Positions 12,274-21,772 of a DNA stretch of 64,000 nucleotides are shown piece by piece. The DNA is from an uncultured Pelagibacteraceae bacterium (GTDB lineage Bacteria; Pseudomonadota; Alphaproteobacteria; Pelagibacterales; Pelagibacteraceae). A model generated the notes under the pieces. That model did not search any database. It was not told the origin of the DNA and saw nothing but the letters and a program-made list of their open reading frames with translations. Where the stretch lies: contig CACJLY010000004.1 in NCBI GenBank assembly GCA_902594335.1, positions 58,881-122,880 on the forward strand, read 5' to 3'. The stretch's first letter is position 1. Every line of letters starts with the position of its first letter. The translations under genes and the position numbers were made by a program.

Positions 12274-13083
12274 ATGTTCTCATTTTTTAAAAAAAAAAAG
12301 ACAATAAGCCACCTCAAATTATCAGGGGTTATAGGAAATGTTGGAAGGTTCAGGCAAGGAATAGAATATTCAAGTGAAGAAGAAATTATAAAAAAGGCTT
12401 TTTCAGTAAAGAAAGCATTAGCCGTTGCAATTACAATTAATTCACCTGGTGGATCCCCAGTACAATCACATTTAATATGTAAATTAATAAAAGAACAATC
12501 TAAGAAAACAAAAAAGAAAGTAATTATTTTTGCTGAGGATGTTGCAGCATCTGGAGGATATCTTATTGCATGTGCTGGTGATGAAATTTATGCTAACTCA
12601 AGCTCAATCATAGGATCTATCGGAGTTATTTCTGCTTCATTTGGTTTTAAAAATTTAATTGAAAAAATTGGGATTGAAAGAAGAGTTTATACCGCTGGAA
12701 AAAATAAAAGCACTTTAGATCCTTTTTTGGATGAAAAAGAAGAAGATATTAATCGTTTAAAAAATATCCAATTAGAAATTCATCAAGATTTTATAGATGT
12801 TGTTGAAGAAAGCAGAAAAGAAAAACTTAACAAAAACTCTGGTATTGAACTTTTCTCTGGAGAATTTTGGGCAGGAAAAAAAGCAAAAGAATTAGGGTTA
12901 ATCGATGGAATAGGAAATGCAGATCAAATATTAAGAGAGAAATACGGAGATGATATAGAAATTAAGAAATTTGGAAAAAGTAAAGGATGGTTATCAAAAA
13001 AGCTAGCATCTTCTGAAAATTATACTGATAAAGTAATTAGTGTATTAGAAGAAAGATCAATCTGGCAGAGGTATGGTCTCTAA
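12274..13083 (+). CDS. S49 family (SppA/SohB-like) serine peptidase
   Basis: [44 protein letters not shown]. Confidence 0.9.
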   Translation: MFSFFKKKKTISHLKLSGVIGNVGRFRQGIEYSSEEEIIKKAFSVKKALAVAITINSPGGSPVQSHLICKLIKEQSKKTKKKVIIFAEDVAASGGYLIACAGDEIYANSSSIIGSIGVISASFGFKNLIEKIGIERRVYTAGKNKSTLDPFLDEKEEDINRLKNIQLEIHQDFIDVVEESRKEKLNKNSGIELFSGEFWAGKKAKELGLIDGIGNADQILREKYGDDIEIKKFGKSKGWLSKKLASSENYTDKVISVLEERSIWQRYGL

Positions 13084-13945
13084 AATAAAAAAAAAAACTT
13101 TATCTTTTCAAGATACAATCTTTAACTTACAAAAGTACTGGTCTAAAAAAGGTTGTGTAATATTACAACCGTACGATCTAGAGGTCGGTGCTGGGACATT
13201 CCATCCAGCAACCACCTTAAGATCGCTTGGCCCAAAACCATGGAAAACTGCATATGTTCAACCATCACGCCGCCCGACTGATGGGAGATATGGTGACAAC
13301 CCTAATAGATTGCAACATTACTATCAATTCCAAGTTTTAATTAAACCTTCACCAAAAGAAATAAAAAAGATGTATTTAAATAGCTTGTCATCAATAGGTA
13401 TTAATCATGAGGAACACGATATAAGGTTTGTTGAAGATGACTGGGAAAGTCCTACATTAGGAGCGGCAGGTCTTGGATGGGAAGTTTGGTGTGATGGAAT
13501 GGAAGTTACACAATTTACCTATTTCCAACAAATGGCTGGAGTTGAATGTAAACCTGTATCTGTTGAAATTACATATGGATTAGAGAGATTGTGCATGTTT
13601 ATTCAAAACAAAAAAAGTGTTTTTGACTTAATTTGGAATGATGAAGGAATTACTTACAAAGATGTTTTTCATCAGTCAGAGAAAGAATTTTCAGCATATA
13701 ATTTTGAATATGCCAATACTGATAATTTATTTAAAATATTTGAAATGTTTGAAGAAGAAACAAAATTATTAGTTGAAAAAAAAATTTCTCTTCCAGCTTA
13801 TGATCAATGTTTAAAATGTAGTCATGTCTTCAATATTTTAGATGCAAGAGGAGTGATTAGTGTAGCACAAAGGGCTGAATATATTGCAAGAATAAGGGAA
13901 CTAACTAAATCAATTGGGAAAGTTTGGATTGAAAGCCAAAGTTAA
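13073..13945 (+). CDS. glyQ: Glycyl-tRNA synthetase alpha subunit
   Basis: [62 protein letters not shown]. Confidence 0.98.
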   Translation: MVSKIKKKTLSFQDTIFNLQKYWSKKGCVILQPYDLEVGAGTFHPATTLRSLGPKPWKTAYVQPSRRPTDGRYGDNPNRLQHYYQFQVLIKPSPKEIKKMYLNSLSSIGINHEEHDIRFVEDDWESPTLGAAGLGWEVWCDGMEVTQFTYFQQMAGVECKPVSVEITYGLERLCMFIQNKKSVFDLIWNDEGITYKDVFHQSEKEFSAYNFEYANTDNLFKIFEMFEEETKLLVEKKISLPAYDQCLKCSHVFNILDARGVISVAQRAEYIARIRELTKSIGKVWIESQS

Positions 13946-16008
13946 TGTCAGAATTATTTGTAGAGCTATTTAGTGAGGAAATTCCTGCAAGGCTTCAAGT
14001 AAACGCAAGGAATGAATTAAAAAAAAATATTAAAAATTTTTTTATTGATAACCAAATCAAATTCAATGAAAATTTCAATGTTTATTCAACACCAAATAGA
14101 TTAGTTCTACATGTTGATAAAATCCCTAATGAAATCAAATTAAGCTCAGAGGAAATTAAAGGCCCAAATGTTAATGCTCCTGAAAAAGCATTAGAGGGAT
14201 TTATTAGATCAAACAATACAATATTAGAAAAAATCTTTAAAAAAAATACTGAGAAAGGTGAATTTTATTTTTTTAATAAAGAGTCTAGAAAAATAAAAGT
14301 TTCAGATTTACTAGAAAAAAATTTAAGTGAAATTTTAAAAAAGATTGCTTGGAATAAATCAATGAAATGGGCAAATTATGATCTTTATTGGGGAAGACCT
14401 CTTAAATCTATTTTAGCAATATTTAATAAAAAACCGCTAAATTTTGATTTTAGCCACATAAATAGCTCCAATAAAACTTTTATAGATAAATCACTAGAAG
14501 AAGGTATGAAAATTTTTAACGACTTTCATTCGTATTTAAAATTTTTTAAACAAAAAGGTATATTAATTGATCAAGGTTTAAGAAAAAAAATAATACAGAA
14601 TAAGATTAATGAAATAATTAATAAAAAAAATTTAAAAATCGAACAGAATGATAGGCTTATAGATGAAATAGTAAATATAGTTGAAAAGCCGGCGGTAATT
14701 GTTTGTGATTTTGACAAAAAATTTTTAAATATACCAAGTGAAATATTGATTACGACTATGCAGAGTCATCAAAAATATTTACCAACTTTTGATAAAAAAA
14801 ATAATCTTACAAATAATTTTTTTGTAGTTTCAGATATAAAAGACACTAAAGGATTTGTTAAATTAGGAAATCAGAGAGTGATTGAAGCAAGATTAAGCGA
14901 TGCTGAGTTTTTTTGGGAAAAAAATAAAACCCAAAATTTAGTTAAACAAGTAGATAAATTAAAAAATATAAATTATTTTAAAGGTTTGGGGTCTTACTTT
15001 GACAAAATTCAGCGCATGAGAAAGTTGTCATCATTAATTTCTGATGATTTTTTAATTAGTAAAGATAAAATTGAAATAGCTTCATCAATTTGTAAAGTTG
15101 ATTTAATGTCTGATCTTGTTGGAGAGTTTCCAGAACTCCAAGGCATTGTTGGAGGTCATTTTGCAAGGTTTCAAGGGTTTGATAAAGAAGTTTGTCTTGC
15201 TGTATCTGAACAATATTTGCCTAACGGGATGGAAAGCAAATTACCAAAAAAAATGTACAGTGTTGCTTTATCTTTAAGTGATAAACTAGACTCATTAGTT
15301 GGTTTTTTTGGAATTAATCTGAAACCTACTAGTTCAAAAGACCCATATGCCATAAGAAGAATGGCTATAAGTCTTGTCAGATTAATTGTTGAAAATGAAA
15401 TAAAAATCAAACTAAAAGATTTAATTGTTTACACCTGTTCAGTATATAGAGATCAAGGCTATGAATTTGATATTAAGAAGATACAAAACGAATTAAGTGA
15501 TTTTATAATTGAAAGATTAAAAAATTATTTAAAAGAAAAAAAAATAAGACAAGATATAATTGAAAGCTCAACATTTTTGCTTGGATTAGATGATATATTA
15601 AAGGCTTATAAAAAATCTTTATGTTTAAATAAAAATATTAAAAAAGAAATCGGCATTGAAACTATTGCAGCATACAAAAGATCTTCAAATATTTTAAATA
15701 CTGTAGAAAAAATGTCTACTGAATCCCTTGGTTTTGCAGATCCAGGTTTATTTAAAAATGATTATGAGAAAAAATTATATAAAAAAATAAATGATATAAG
15801 AAAATATTTTTTGAGTATTGGAAAAGACGAAAATTACGAGGAGAGTTTAAAAATCCTATCAAGTATTAAGAACGAGGTAAACGATTTTTTTGATAATGTT
15901 ATTGTTAATGATGAAGATATAATAATTAAAAAAAATAGATTAGAATTATTAAATATGTTGTGTAAAATTTTTGATAACTATTTTAATTTTTCAAAGATAG
16001 AAGCCTAG
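13945..16008 (+). CDS. glyS: Glycyl-tRNA synthetase beta subunit
   Basis: LFVELFSEEIPARLQ start, MQSHQKYLPTFD, VGEFPELQGIVGGHFA; follows glyQ. Confidence 0.97.
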   Translation: MSELFVELFSEEIPARLQVNARNELKKNIKNFFIDNQIKFNENFNVYSTPNRLVLHVDKIPNEIKLSSEEIKGPNVNAPEKALEGFIRSNNTILEKIFKKNTEKGEFYFFNKESRKIKVSDLLEKNLSEILKKIAWNKSMKWANYDLYWGRPLKSILAIFNKKPLNFDFSHINSSNKTFIDKSLEEGMKIFNDFHSYLKFFKQKGILIDQGLRKKIIQNKINEIINKKNLKIEQNDRLIDEIVNIVEKPAVIVCDFDKKFLNIPSEILITTMQSHQKYLPTFDKKNNLTNNFFVVSDIKDTKGFVKLGNQRVIEARLSDAEFFWEKNKTQNLVKQVDKLKNINYFKGLGSYFDKIQRMRKLSSLISDDFLISKDKIEIASSICKVDLMSDLVGEFPELQGIVGGHFARFQGFDKEVCLAVSEQYLPNGMESKLPKKMYSVALSLSDKLDSLVGFFGINLKPTSSKDPYAIRRMAISLVRLIVENEIKIKLKDLIVYTCSVYRDQGYEFDIKKIQNELSDFIIERLKNYLKEKKIRQDIIESSTFLLGLDDILKAYKKSLCLNKNIKKEIGIETIAAYKRSSNILNTVEKMSTESLGFADPGLFKNDYEKKLYKKINDIRKYFLSIGKDENYEESLKILSSIKNEVNDFFDNVIVNDEDIIIKKNRLELLNMLCKIFDNYFNFSKIEA

Positions 16009-16009
16009 T

Positions 16010-18670
16010 ATGAAAAAATTTATATTTAATTTTAAATCAAACAAAATAAAAAAAATTAAACTACCAAAAAACATTCTTGGTGGCAAAGGTGCAAATCTTT
16101 CTGAGATGGGAAGAATGGGGCTACCCGTACCCCCTGGTTTTACAATATCAACAGAGGTATGCGATTTATTTTATAGGAATAAAAAAAAATTAAATAAAAA
16201 AATACTTAATGAAATAAATAAAGAATTAAAATTTATTGAAAAAGACTCAGGAAAAAAATTTGGAGATTTAAAAAATCCTCTTCTAGTTTCTGTAAGATCT
16301 GGAGCTAGGGTTTCTATGCCTGGTATGATGGATACAATTTTAAATTTAGGTCTAAATGATAATACGGTAATAGCACTTGCAAAAAAAACTTCAAATTTAA
16401 GATTTGCAAATGATAGCTATAGGCGTTTTATTCAAATGTATTCTAGTGTTGTATTGGGAATAGAAAGTTATCACTTTGAGGATATAATCGAGAACTATAA
16501 GTTAACAAAAGGAGTATTATTAGACACAGAATTAGACGAGTATGACTGGCTAGCTTTAATAAAAGATTTTAAAAACATAGTAAAAGAAAAAACAAAAAAA
16601 GATTTTCCTCAAAATGTCAATGAACAACTGATAGGAGCTATAAGTGCAGTTTTTTTATCTTGGGAAAGTCACAGAGCAAAAGTCTATAGAAAATTAAATC
16701 AAATACCGTCTAATTGGGGTACAGCAGTTAATGTACAATCAATGGTTTTTGGAAATATGGGAAATGACTGTGCAACTGGTGTAGTGTTTACTAGAAATCC
16801 ATCTGATGGATCAAAACATATTTATGGCGAATATTTAATAAATGCACAGGGTGAAGATGTTGTTGCTGGAACTAGAACACCACAACATATTACAAAAAAA
16901 GCTAGAGTTGAATCAAAAGAAACTCTTAAGTCAATGGAGGAGGTAATGCCAAAGACATACAAACAACTAAAAAATATATTAATCAAATTAGAAAAACATT
17001 ACAAAGATATGCAGGATGTTGAGTTTACTGTTGAAAATAAAAATCTATGGATACTTCAAACACGTTCTGGAAAAAGAACAGCCAAGTCTTCCGTTAAAAT
17101 AGCTGTAGATATGGTTAAAGAAAAATTAATTACTAAAAAAGATGCAATATTGCGAATAGAACCTAGTTCTTTAGATACTTTGCTTCATCCAACTTTAGAT
17201 GAGAAAGAAAACTTAGAAGTAATTGGGTCAGGCCTGCCCGCGTCACCAGGTGCTGCAAGTGGAAAAGTTGTTTTCACTTCCGAGGAAGCTGAAAGACTAA
17301 ATAGTATGATGCAAAGTACAATACTAGTTCGTGTAGAAACTTCACCAGAAGATATTCATGGTATGCACGCAGCAAAAGGAATACTTACCTCGAGGGGAGG
17401 TATGACAAGTCATGCTGCAGTAGTTGCTAGAGGGATGGGAAGACCATGTGTTTCTGGATCTAGTGAAATAGAAATTGATTACAAAAATAAATTATTCAAA
17501 TCAAGTAACAGAGTAATTAAAGAGGGAGAAATAATTACAATTGATGGTTCTACAGGCAGAATAATTATTGGCAAGGTAAAAACAGTAAAACCAGAAATAT
17601 CAGGTGATTTCTCGAAAATAATGAGTTGGTCTGATGAATTTAGAAAATTAAAAATTAGAACTAATTCAGAAACACCATTGGATAGCAAAACTGCCAGAGA
17701 ATTTGGTGCAGAGGGTATTGGTTTGTGTAGAACTGAACATATGTTTTTTGAGGAAGAAAGAATTTTATCAGTAAGAGAGATGATATTATCAAAAACAATA
17801 GAGGATCGATCTAATGCACTCAAAAAACTATTACCACATCAAAAAAAAGATTTTATTGAAATATTTAAAATAATGAAAGGTTTACCAGTAACAGTAAGGT
17901 TACTTGACCCACCACTACATGAATTTTTGCCAAAAAGTAATAATGAAATTAATGATGTTGCAGTTTCACTAAATATTCCTGTTAAAGAACTTGAACTTAG
18001 AATTTCAGAGCTTCATGAACAAAATCCAATGCTAGGCCATAGAGGTTGTAGATTGGCAATTTCATTCCCCGAAATTTATGAGATGCAGTGTACTGCAATT
18101 TTTGAAGCTTTAGTGGAATGTAAAAAACAAAAAATTCAATCAACTATGCCTGAAATAATGATCCCTTTAGTTTCAACAGAAGCAGAAATAAAAATTATGA
18201 AAGATTTAGTCATTAGGGTTGCAAAAAAAGTTCAAGATGAGAATAAAATTAAAATTGATTTTTTAGTAGGAACAATGATTGAATTACCAAGAGCGGCAAT
18301 AAAGGCAAAAGATATCGCTAAACACGCTGAATTTTTTAGTTTTGGAACAAATGATTTAACTCAAACTACATTTGGAATTAGCAGAGATGATAGCGGAAAA
18401 TTCCTTAATGATTATATTGAGAACAAAATTTTTGATATTGATCCTTTTGTGTCAATTGATGAGGGGGTTGGAGACTTAATAAAAATTGCAACTGATAAAG
18501 GCAGAAAACAAAACAAAAAAATTAAACTTGGAATTTGTGGTGAGCATGGTGGAGATCCTAAAAGTATAGAGTTTTGCTCAAAAACTGGATTAGATTATGT
18601 GTCTTGTTCACCTTACAGAGTTCCAATTGCAAGATTAGCGGCAGCTCAGGCGCAAATAAGAAAAAATTAA
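16010..18670 (+). CDS. ppdK: Pyruvate, phosphate dikinase
   Basis: LGGKGANLSEMGRMGLPVPPGFT, LTSRGGMTSHAAVVARGMGRPCV, GICGEHGGDPKSIEF. Confidence 0.97.
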   Translation: MKKFIFNFKSNKIKKIKLPKNILGGKGANLSEMGRMGLPVPPGFTISTEVCDLFYRNKKKLNKKILNEINKELKFIEKDSGKKFGDLKNPLLVSVRSGARVSMPGMMDTILNLGLNDNTVIALAKKTSNLRFANDSYRRFIQMYSSVVLGIESYHFEDIIENYKLTKGVLLDTELDEYDWLALIKDFKNIVKEKTKKDFPQNVNEQLIGAISAVFLSWESHRAKVYRKLNQIPSNWGTAVNVQSMVFGNMGNDCATGVVFTRNPSDGSKHIYGEYLINAQGEDVVAGTRTPQHITKKARVESKETLKSMEEVMPKTYKQLKNILIKLEKHYKDMQDVEFTVENKNLWILQTRSGKRTAKSSVKIAVDMVKEKLITKKDAILRIEPSSLDTLLHPTLDEKENLEVIGSGLPASPGAASGKVVFTSEEAERLNSMMQSTILVRVETSPEDIHGMHAAKGILTSRGGMTSHAAVVARGMGRPCVSGSSEIEIDYKNKLFKSSNRVIKEGEIITIDGSTGRIIIGKVKTVKPEISGDFSKIMSWSDEFRKLKIRTNSETPLDSKTAREFGAEGIGLCRTEHMFFEEERILSVREMILSKTIEDRSNALKKLLPHQKKDFIEIFKIMKGLPVTVRLLDPPLHEFLPKSNNEINDVAVSLNIPVKELELRISELHEQNPMLGHRGCRLAISFPEIYEMQCTAIFEALVECKKQKIQSTMPEIMIPLVSTEAEIKIMKDLVIRVAKKVQDENKIKIDFLVGTMIELPRAAIKAKDIAKHAEFFSFGTNDLTQTTFGISRDDSGKFLNDYIENKIFDIDPFVSIDEGVGDLIKIATDKGRKQNKKIKLGICGEHGGDPKSIEFCSKTGLDYVSCSPYRVPIARLAAAQAQIRKN

Positions 18671-19503
18671 ATCTCTAATTTTAAATCCAAAGCTTGAATA
18701 CTATGTGTTAACTCACCTACTGATATTCTATCAACGTTTGTTGCAGCTAAATTTTTTACATTTTTTAAAGTTACTCCTCCAGAGGCCTCAGTCTCATATT
18801 TGCCTTTTGCATATTTAATAGCCGCCCTTAGAGTTTTCGGACTCATATTATCAAAAAGAACTGTATTAAAATTAAGTCCATTGATTCTTTTAAATTGCTT
18901 TAAAGTATCAACTTCGACAGTAATTTTTCTTTTTTTCTTATTTTTAATTGCCTTTTTCACTATTTCCTCAAATTTCTTTGATGAGGCTAGATGATTATCT
19001 TTAATTAAAAATTCGTCACTTAAATTAAACCTATGGTTAGTACCGCCTCCTAGTTTTACGGCATATTTTTGAATAACTCTTAGATTGGGAATTGTTTTTC
19101 TAGTACAACAAATTTTTGTTTTGTTACCTACCTTTTTAACAAATTTATTAGTTTTAGTCGCAATGCCTGAGATATGAGAGATAAAATTTAGAGCAACTCT
19201 TTCCCCGATTAATATACTTTTAATTTTACCATCAATAACAGCAATTATAGAGCCCTTGTTAACTTTTGACCCTTCTTTTTTTTTTATATGAAAGTTAATA
19301 TTTTTGTCTAACAAATTAAAAGTTTGTTTAGCAAATTCCAATCCACCTATAATACCTTTTTCATTGCTTATTAGTTTAACTTTTGAAATTGAATTATTAT
19401 TTAATAGATTTGTTGTAATATCTCCAGAAGGATATAGATCCTCATTAAGAGCTAACTTACAGGTTGATCGGATAAAATTATTACTTAATTGAATTTTTGG
19501 CAC
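18667..19503 (-). CDS. nadC: Nicotinate-nucleotide pyrophosphorylase (carboxylating)
   Basis: EDLYPSGDITTNLL, RVALNFISHISGIATKTNKFV, TRKTIPNLRVIQKYAVKLGGGTNHRFNLSDEFLIKDNH. Confidence 0.95.
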   Translation of the reverse strand: MPKIQLSNNFIRSTCKLALNEDLYPSGDITTNLLNNNSISKVKLISNEKGIIGGLEFAKQTFNLLDKNINFHIKKKEGSKVNKGSIIAVIDGKIKSILIGERVALNFISHISGIATKTNKFVKKVGNKTKICCTRKTIPNLRVIQKYAVKLGGGTNHRFNLSDEFLIKDNHLASSKKFEEIVKKAIKNKKKRKITVEVDTLKQFKRINGLNFNTVLFDNMSPKTLRAAIKYAKGKYETEASGGVTLKNVKNLAATNVDRISVGELTHSIQALDLKLEI

Positions 19504-19508
19504 AGAAT

Positions 19509-20498
19509 TTATCTGCCTATTTCAGCCATTCTCTCCACAGATTTCCTAGCTTTCTCAATTGTTTCGTGGTCCATTATTAATTCGTTGGTTTCATTCTCCA
19601 AACAATCAAGTATTTTTGGCAGTGTAATTCTTTTCATGTGAGGACATAAGTTACAAGGTCTAATGAATTCTACATTAGGGTTATCAATTTGAACGTTATC
19701 ACTCATTGAGCATTCTGTGACCATCATCACTTTTTTAGGTTGATTGTCTTTAACGTATTTAATCATACCACTTGTTGAGCCAGCAAAATCACTTGCTTCT
19801 ATTACATCGGGGGGACATTCTGGATGAGCAATAATTTTAATTCCAGGATTATTTTTTCTTATTTCATTAATCTCTTCATCATTAAATTGTTCATGAACCT
19901 CACAAGTCCCTTTCCATGAAATAATTTCAACATCAGTCTGAGAAGCAACATATTTTGCTAAATAATCGTCTGGCAAGAAAATTACTTTTTTTACACCTAA
20001 AGAGTTTACAATTTTAACAGCATTTGCTGATGTGCAACAAACGTCAGTTTCAGCCTTAACATCTGCAGAAGTGTTAACATATGAAACTACAGGAACACCA
20101 GGATATTGTTTTTTTAAGTTTCTAACATCTCTACCTGTTATAGATGAGGATAAAGAGCAACCAGCTTTCATATCTGGCAGCAAAACTTTTTTATCTGGAC
20201 TCATCAATTTGGCAGTCTCCGCCATAAAATGTACACCGCACATAACAATTATATCAGCTTCTGTTTTTGCAGCTTCAATTGCTAAGGCTAACGAGTCTGC
20301 TGAAAAATCAGATATGCCATGATATATTTCTGGAGTTTGGTAATTATGAGCAAGAATTACTGCGTTCTTCTCTTTTTTAAGTTTATTTATTTTATAAATG
20401 TAAGGTGCATGAGTAGCCCACTCTATTTCAGGAATGGATTTAGAAACCTTTTGATAAATAGAATCTGTTGCAATTTTAACTTGAGTTGTGAATTCCAT
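19509..20498 (-). CDS. nadA: Quinolinate synthase
   Basis: AVILAHNYQTPEI, CGVHFMAETAKLMSPDKKVLLPD, CNLCPHMKRITL. Confidence 0.96.
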   Translation of the reverse strand: MEFTTQVKIATDSIYQKVSKSIPEIEWATHAPYIYKINKLKKEKNAVILAHNYQTPEIYHGISDFSADSLALAIEAAKTEADIIVMCGVHFMAETAKLMSPDKKVLLPDMKAGCSLSSSITGRDVRNLKKQYPGVPVVSYVNTSADVKAETDVCCTSANAVKIVNSLGVKKVIFLPDDYLAKYVASQTDVEIISWKGTCEVHEQFNDEEINEIRKNNPGIKIIAHPECPPDVIEASDFAGSTSGMIKYVKDNQPKKVMMVTECSMSDNVQIDNPNVEFIRPCNLCPHMKRITLPKILDCLENETNELIMDHETIEKARKSVERMAEIGR

Positions 20499-20556
20499 AA
20501 TAAAAACTTATCAACTTGAAATAGAATTGTCATTCATTTAATCTGACGCATGATTT

Positions 20557-20642
20557 GCGGCCATGCTGAAATTGGTAGACAGGCACGGTTGAGGGCCGTG
20601 TGAGCCTAGCTCATGAGAGTTCGATTCTCTCTGGCCGCACCA
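20557..20642 (+). tRNA. tRNA-Leu (anticodon GAG)
   Basis: GCGGCCATGCTGAAATTGGTAGACAGGCACGGTTGAGGGCCGTGTGAGCCTAGCTCATGAGAGTTCGATTCTCTCTGGCCGCACCA; CACGG-TTGAGGG-CCGTG anticodon arm, long variable arm, encoded CCA. Confidence 0.96.
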
Positions 20643-20667
20643 TTAATTAATATTATATATAAAAAAA

Positions 20668-20692
20668 GGGGCGTTCTGTTGCCAGGTGCCCC
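20668..20692 (-). terminator. Hairpin plus T-run at the tmRNA coding-piece 3' end
   Basis: Minus strand GGGGC-ACCTGGCAACAGAAC-GCCCC followed by TTTTTTT. Confidence 0.55.
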
Positions 20693-20925
20693 AAAACCCC
20701 GTAACTTAATTAATAAATTAATTAAGCTGCAAGTGCGTAACTTTCGTTAGCATTTATAAATTAGTCCATCACGGCGGAACAATACCGAACGAAAGAACAA
20801 CTTTTAGACACCCGTCGATCCTAATTCACCCCCCTTATTTTTATGGTGGAGGTGGTGGGTACTGCCCCCACGTCCGTAATGGTTATTACGAAATTCGTTT
20901 ATCGTCATAGTTGATAAGTCAACAC
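20668..20925 (-). ncRNA. ssrA: Two-piece (circularly permuted) tmRNA; acceptor piece about 20844-20925, coding piece about 20668-20833
   Basis: Minus strand: ...ACGGACGTGGGGGCAGTACCCACCACCTCCACCA (3' acceptor, CCA at 20844-20846), short AT spacer, then GGGGGTGAATTAGGATCGACGGGTGTC (coding-piece 5' end) and GCT AAC GAA AGT TAC GCA CTT GCA GCT TAA = ANESYALAA* (20722-20751). GGGGGUG pairs with CACCUCC to rebuild the acceptor stem. The 5' end of the acceptor piece is approximate. Confidence 0.92.
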
Positions 20926-20930
20926 TGTTT

Positions 20931-20936
20931 ATTATA
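20931..20936 (-). promoter_or_regulatory. Candidate -10 box (TATAAT) for the tmRNA
   Basis: Minus strand TATAAT just upstream of the acceptor piece; no clear -35 box, and TATAAT is common in AT-rich DNA. Confidence 0.3.
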
Positions 20937-20971
20937 AATTGATCTTTTAGTTTTGCTAGTTAAAAATTTAA

Positions 20972-21772
20972 TTACTTAAATCTCATACCTTTAAAGACAG
21001 TTTTTTTGTATTTTTTGTTGTCATATTCGATTGACTTTATTAGATCAAATTTAAGATTAAGTTTTTTTAGCAGTGCAATGATGGCCTTAGTATCTTTTGG
21101 TAAACATATACCTGCGTAACCTCTTAATAATTTAGAAACTGATAAATACATATTGGGCGATCCCCTACCTGTATCTATGTATGAATTTTTTACTTTTTCA
21201 TAATTGCAATCAAGTTTTTCACAAATTTCATAAAAAATATTTGCAAAAGTAACCCTTAGACTTGCAAAAACATTAATGTAATATTTTAGTATTTCTGCCT
21301 CTGTAGGTTTTAGCATAGTAGTTTTTTTTGGAAGTTTACCGTGTGCTTTAACAACTTGATTAAAAACTTTTTTATACCTAGTTCCTACAGCTAAAAGTTC
21401 ATGATTTTCTATAAAGTCTTTTTTAGCCATTCTCTCTCTCAAAAATTCAGGCACAAAACATATTTTTTTATTTTTAAATTTTTTAATTACCTTTTCAGTA
21501 AAACCTGGTTCTGTGCTAGATCTAATACAAATAATTCCATTATAATTAATTTTATTTAGATCTTTTATAGTTTTTTCTACAAGAGAAGTATTGCAAGAAC
21601 CATTAATATTGCTAGGAGTTGGAACACATAAAAATACAATATTTGAATTCTTAATATCAGCAATATTAGTTTTGAGCTTGATATCATGAAATAAAACCTT
21701 ATGACCAATTTTTTCAAACCCAAATTTATTTGCAGATCCTACAACTCCTAATCCTATTATGCCTATTTTCAT
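20972..21772 (-). CDS. Short nucleotide-sugar (UDP-glucose/GDP-mannose) dehydrogenase-like protein
   Basis: N-terminal GIIGLGVVG Rossmann motif, VPTPS, EFLRE, and GYAGICLPKDTKA active-site segment; only 266 aa. Confidence 0.8.
   Translation of the reverse strand: MKIGIIGLGVVGSANKFGFEKIGHKVLFHDIKLKTNIADIKNSNIVFLCVPTPSNINGSCNTSLVEKTIKDLNKINYNGIICIRSSTEPGFTEKVIKKFKNKKICFVPEFLRERMAKKDFIENHELLAVGTRYKKVFNQVVKAHGKLPKKTTMLKPTEAEILKYYINVFASLRVTFANIFYEICEKLDCNYEKVKNSYIDTGRGSPNMYLSVSKLLRGYAGICLPKDTKAIIALLKKLNLKFDLIKSIEYDNKKYKKTVFKGMRFK

Noticed and set aside
20641-20940. Region after tRNA-Leu initially viewed as an empty GC-rich spacer or riboswitch on the plus strand
   Set aside because: Reverse complement shows a complete two-piece tmRNA with tag frame and acceptor end
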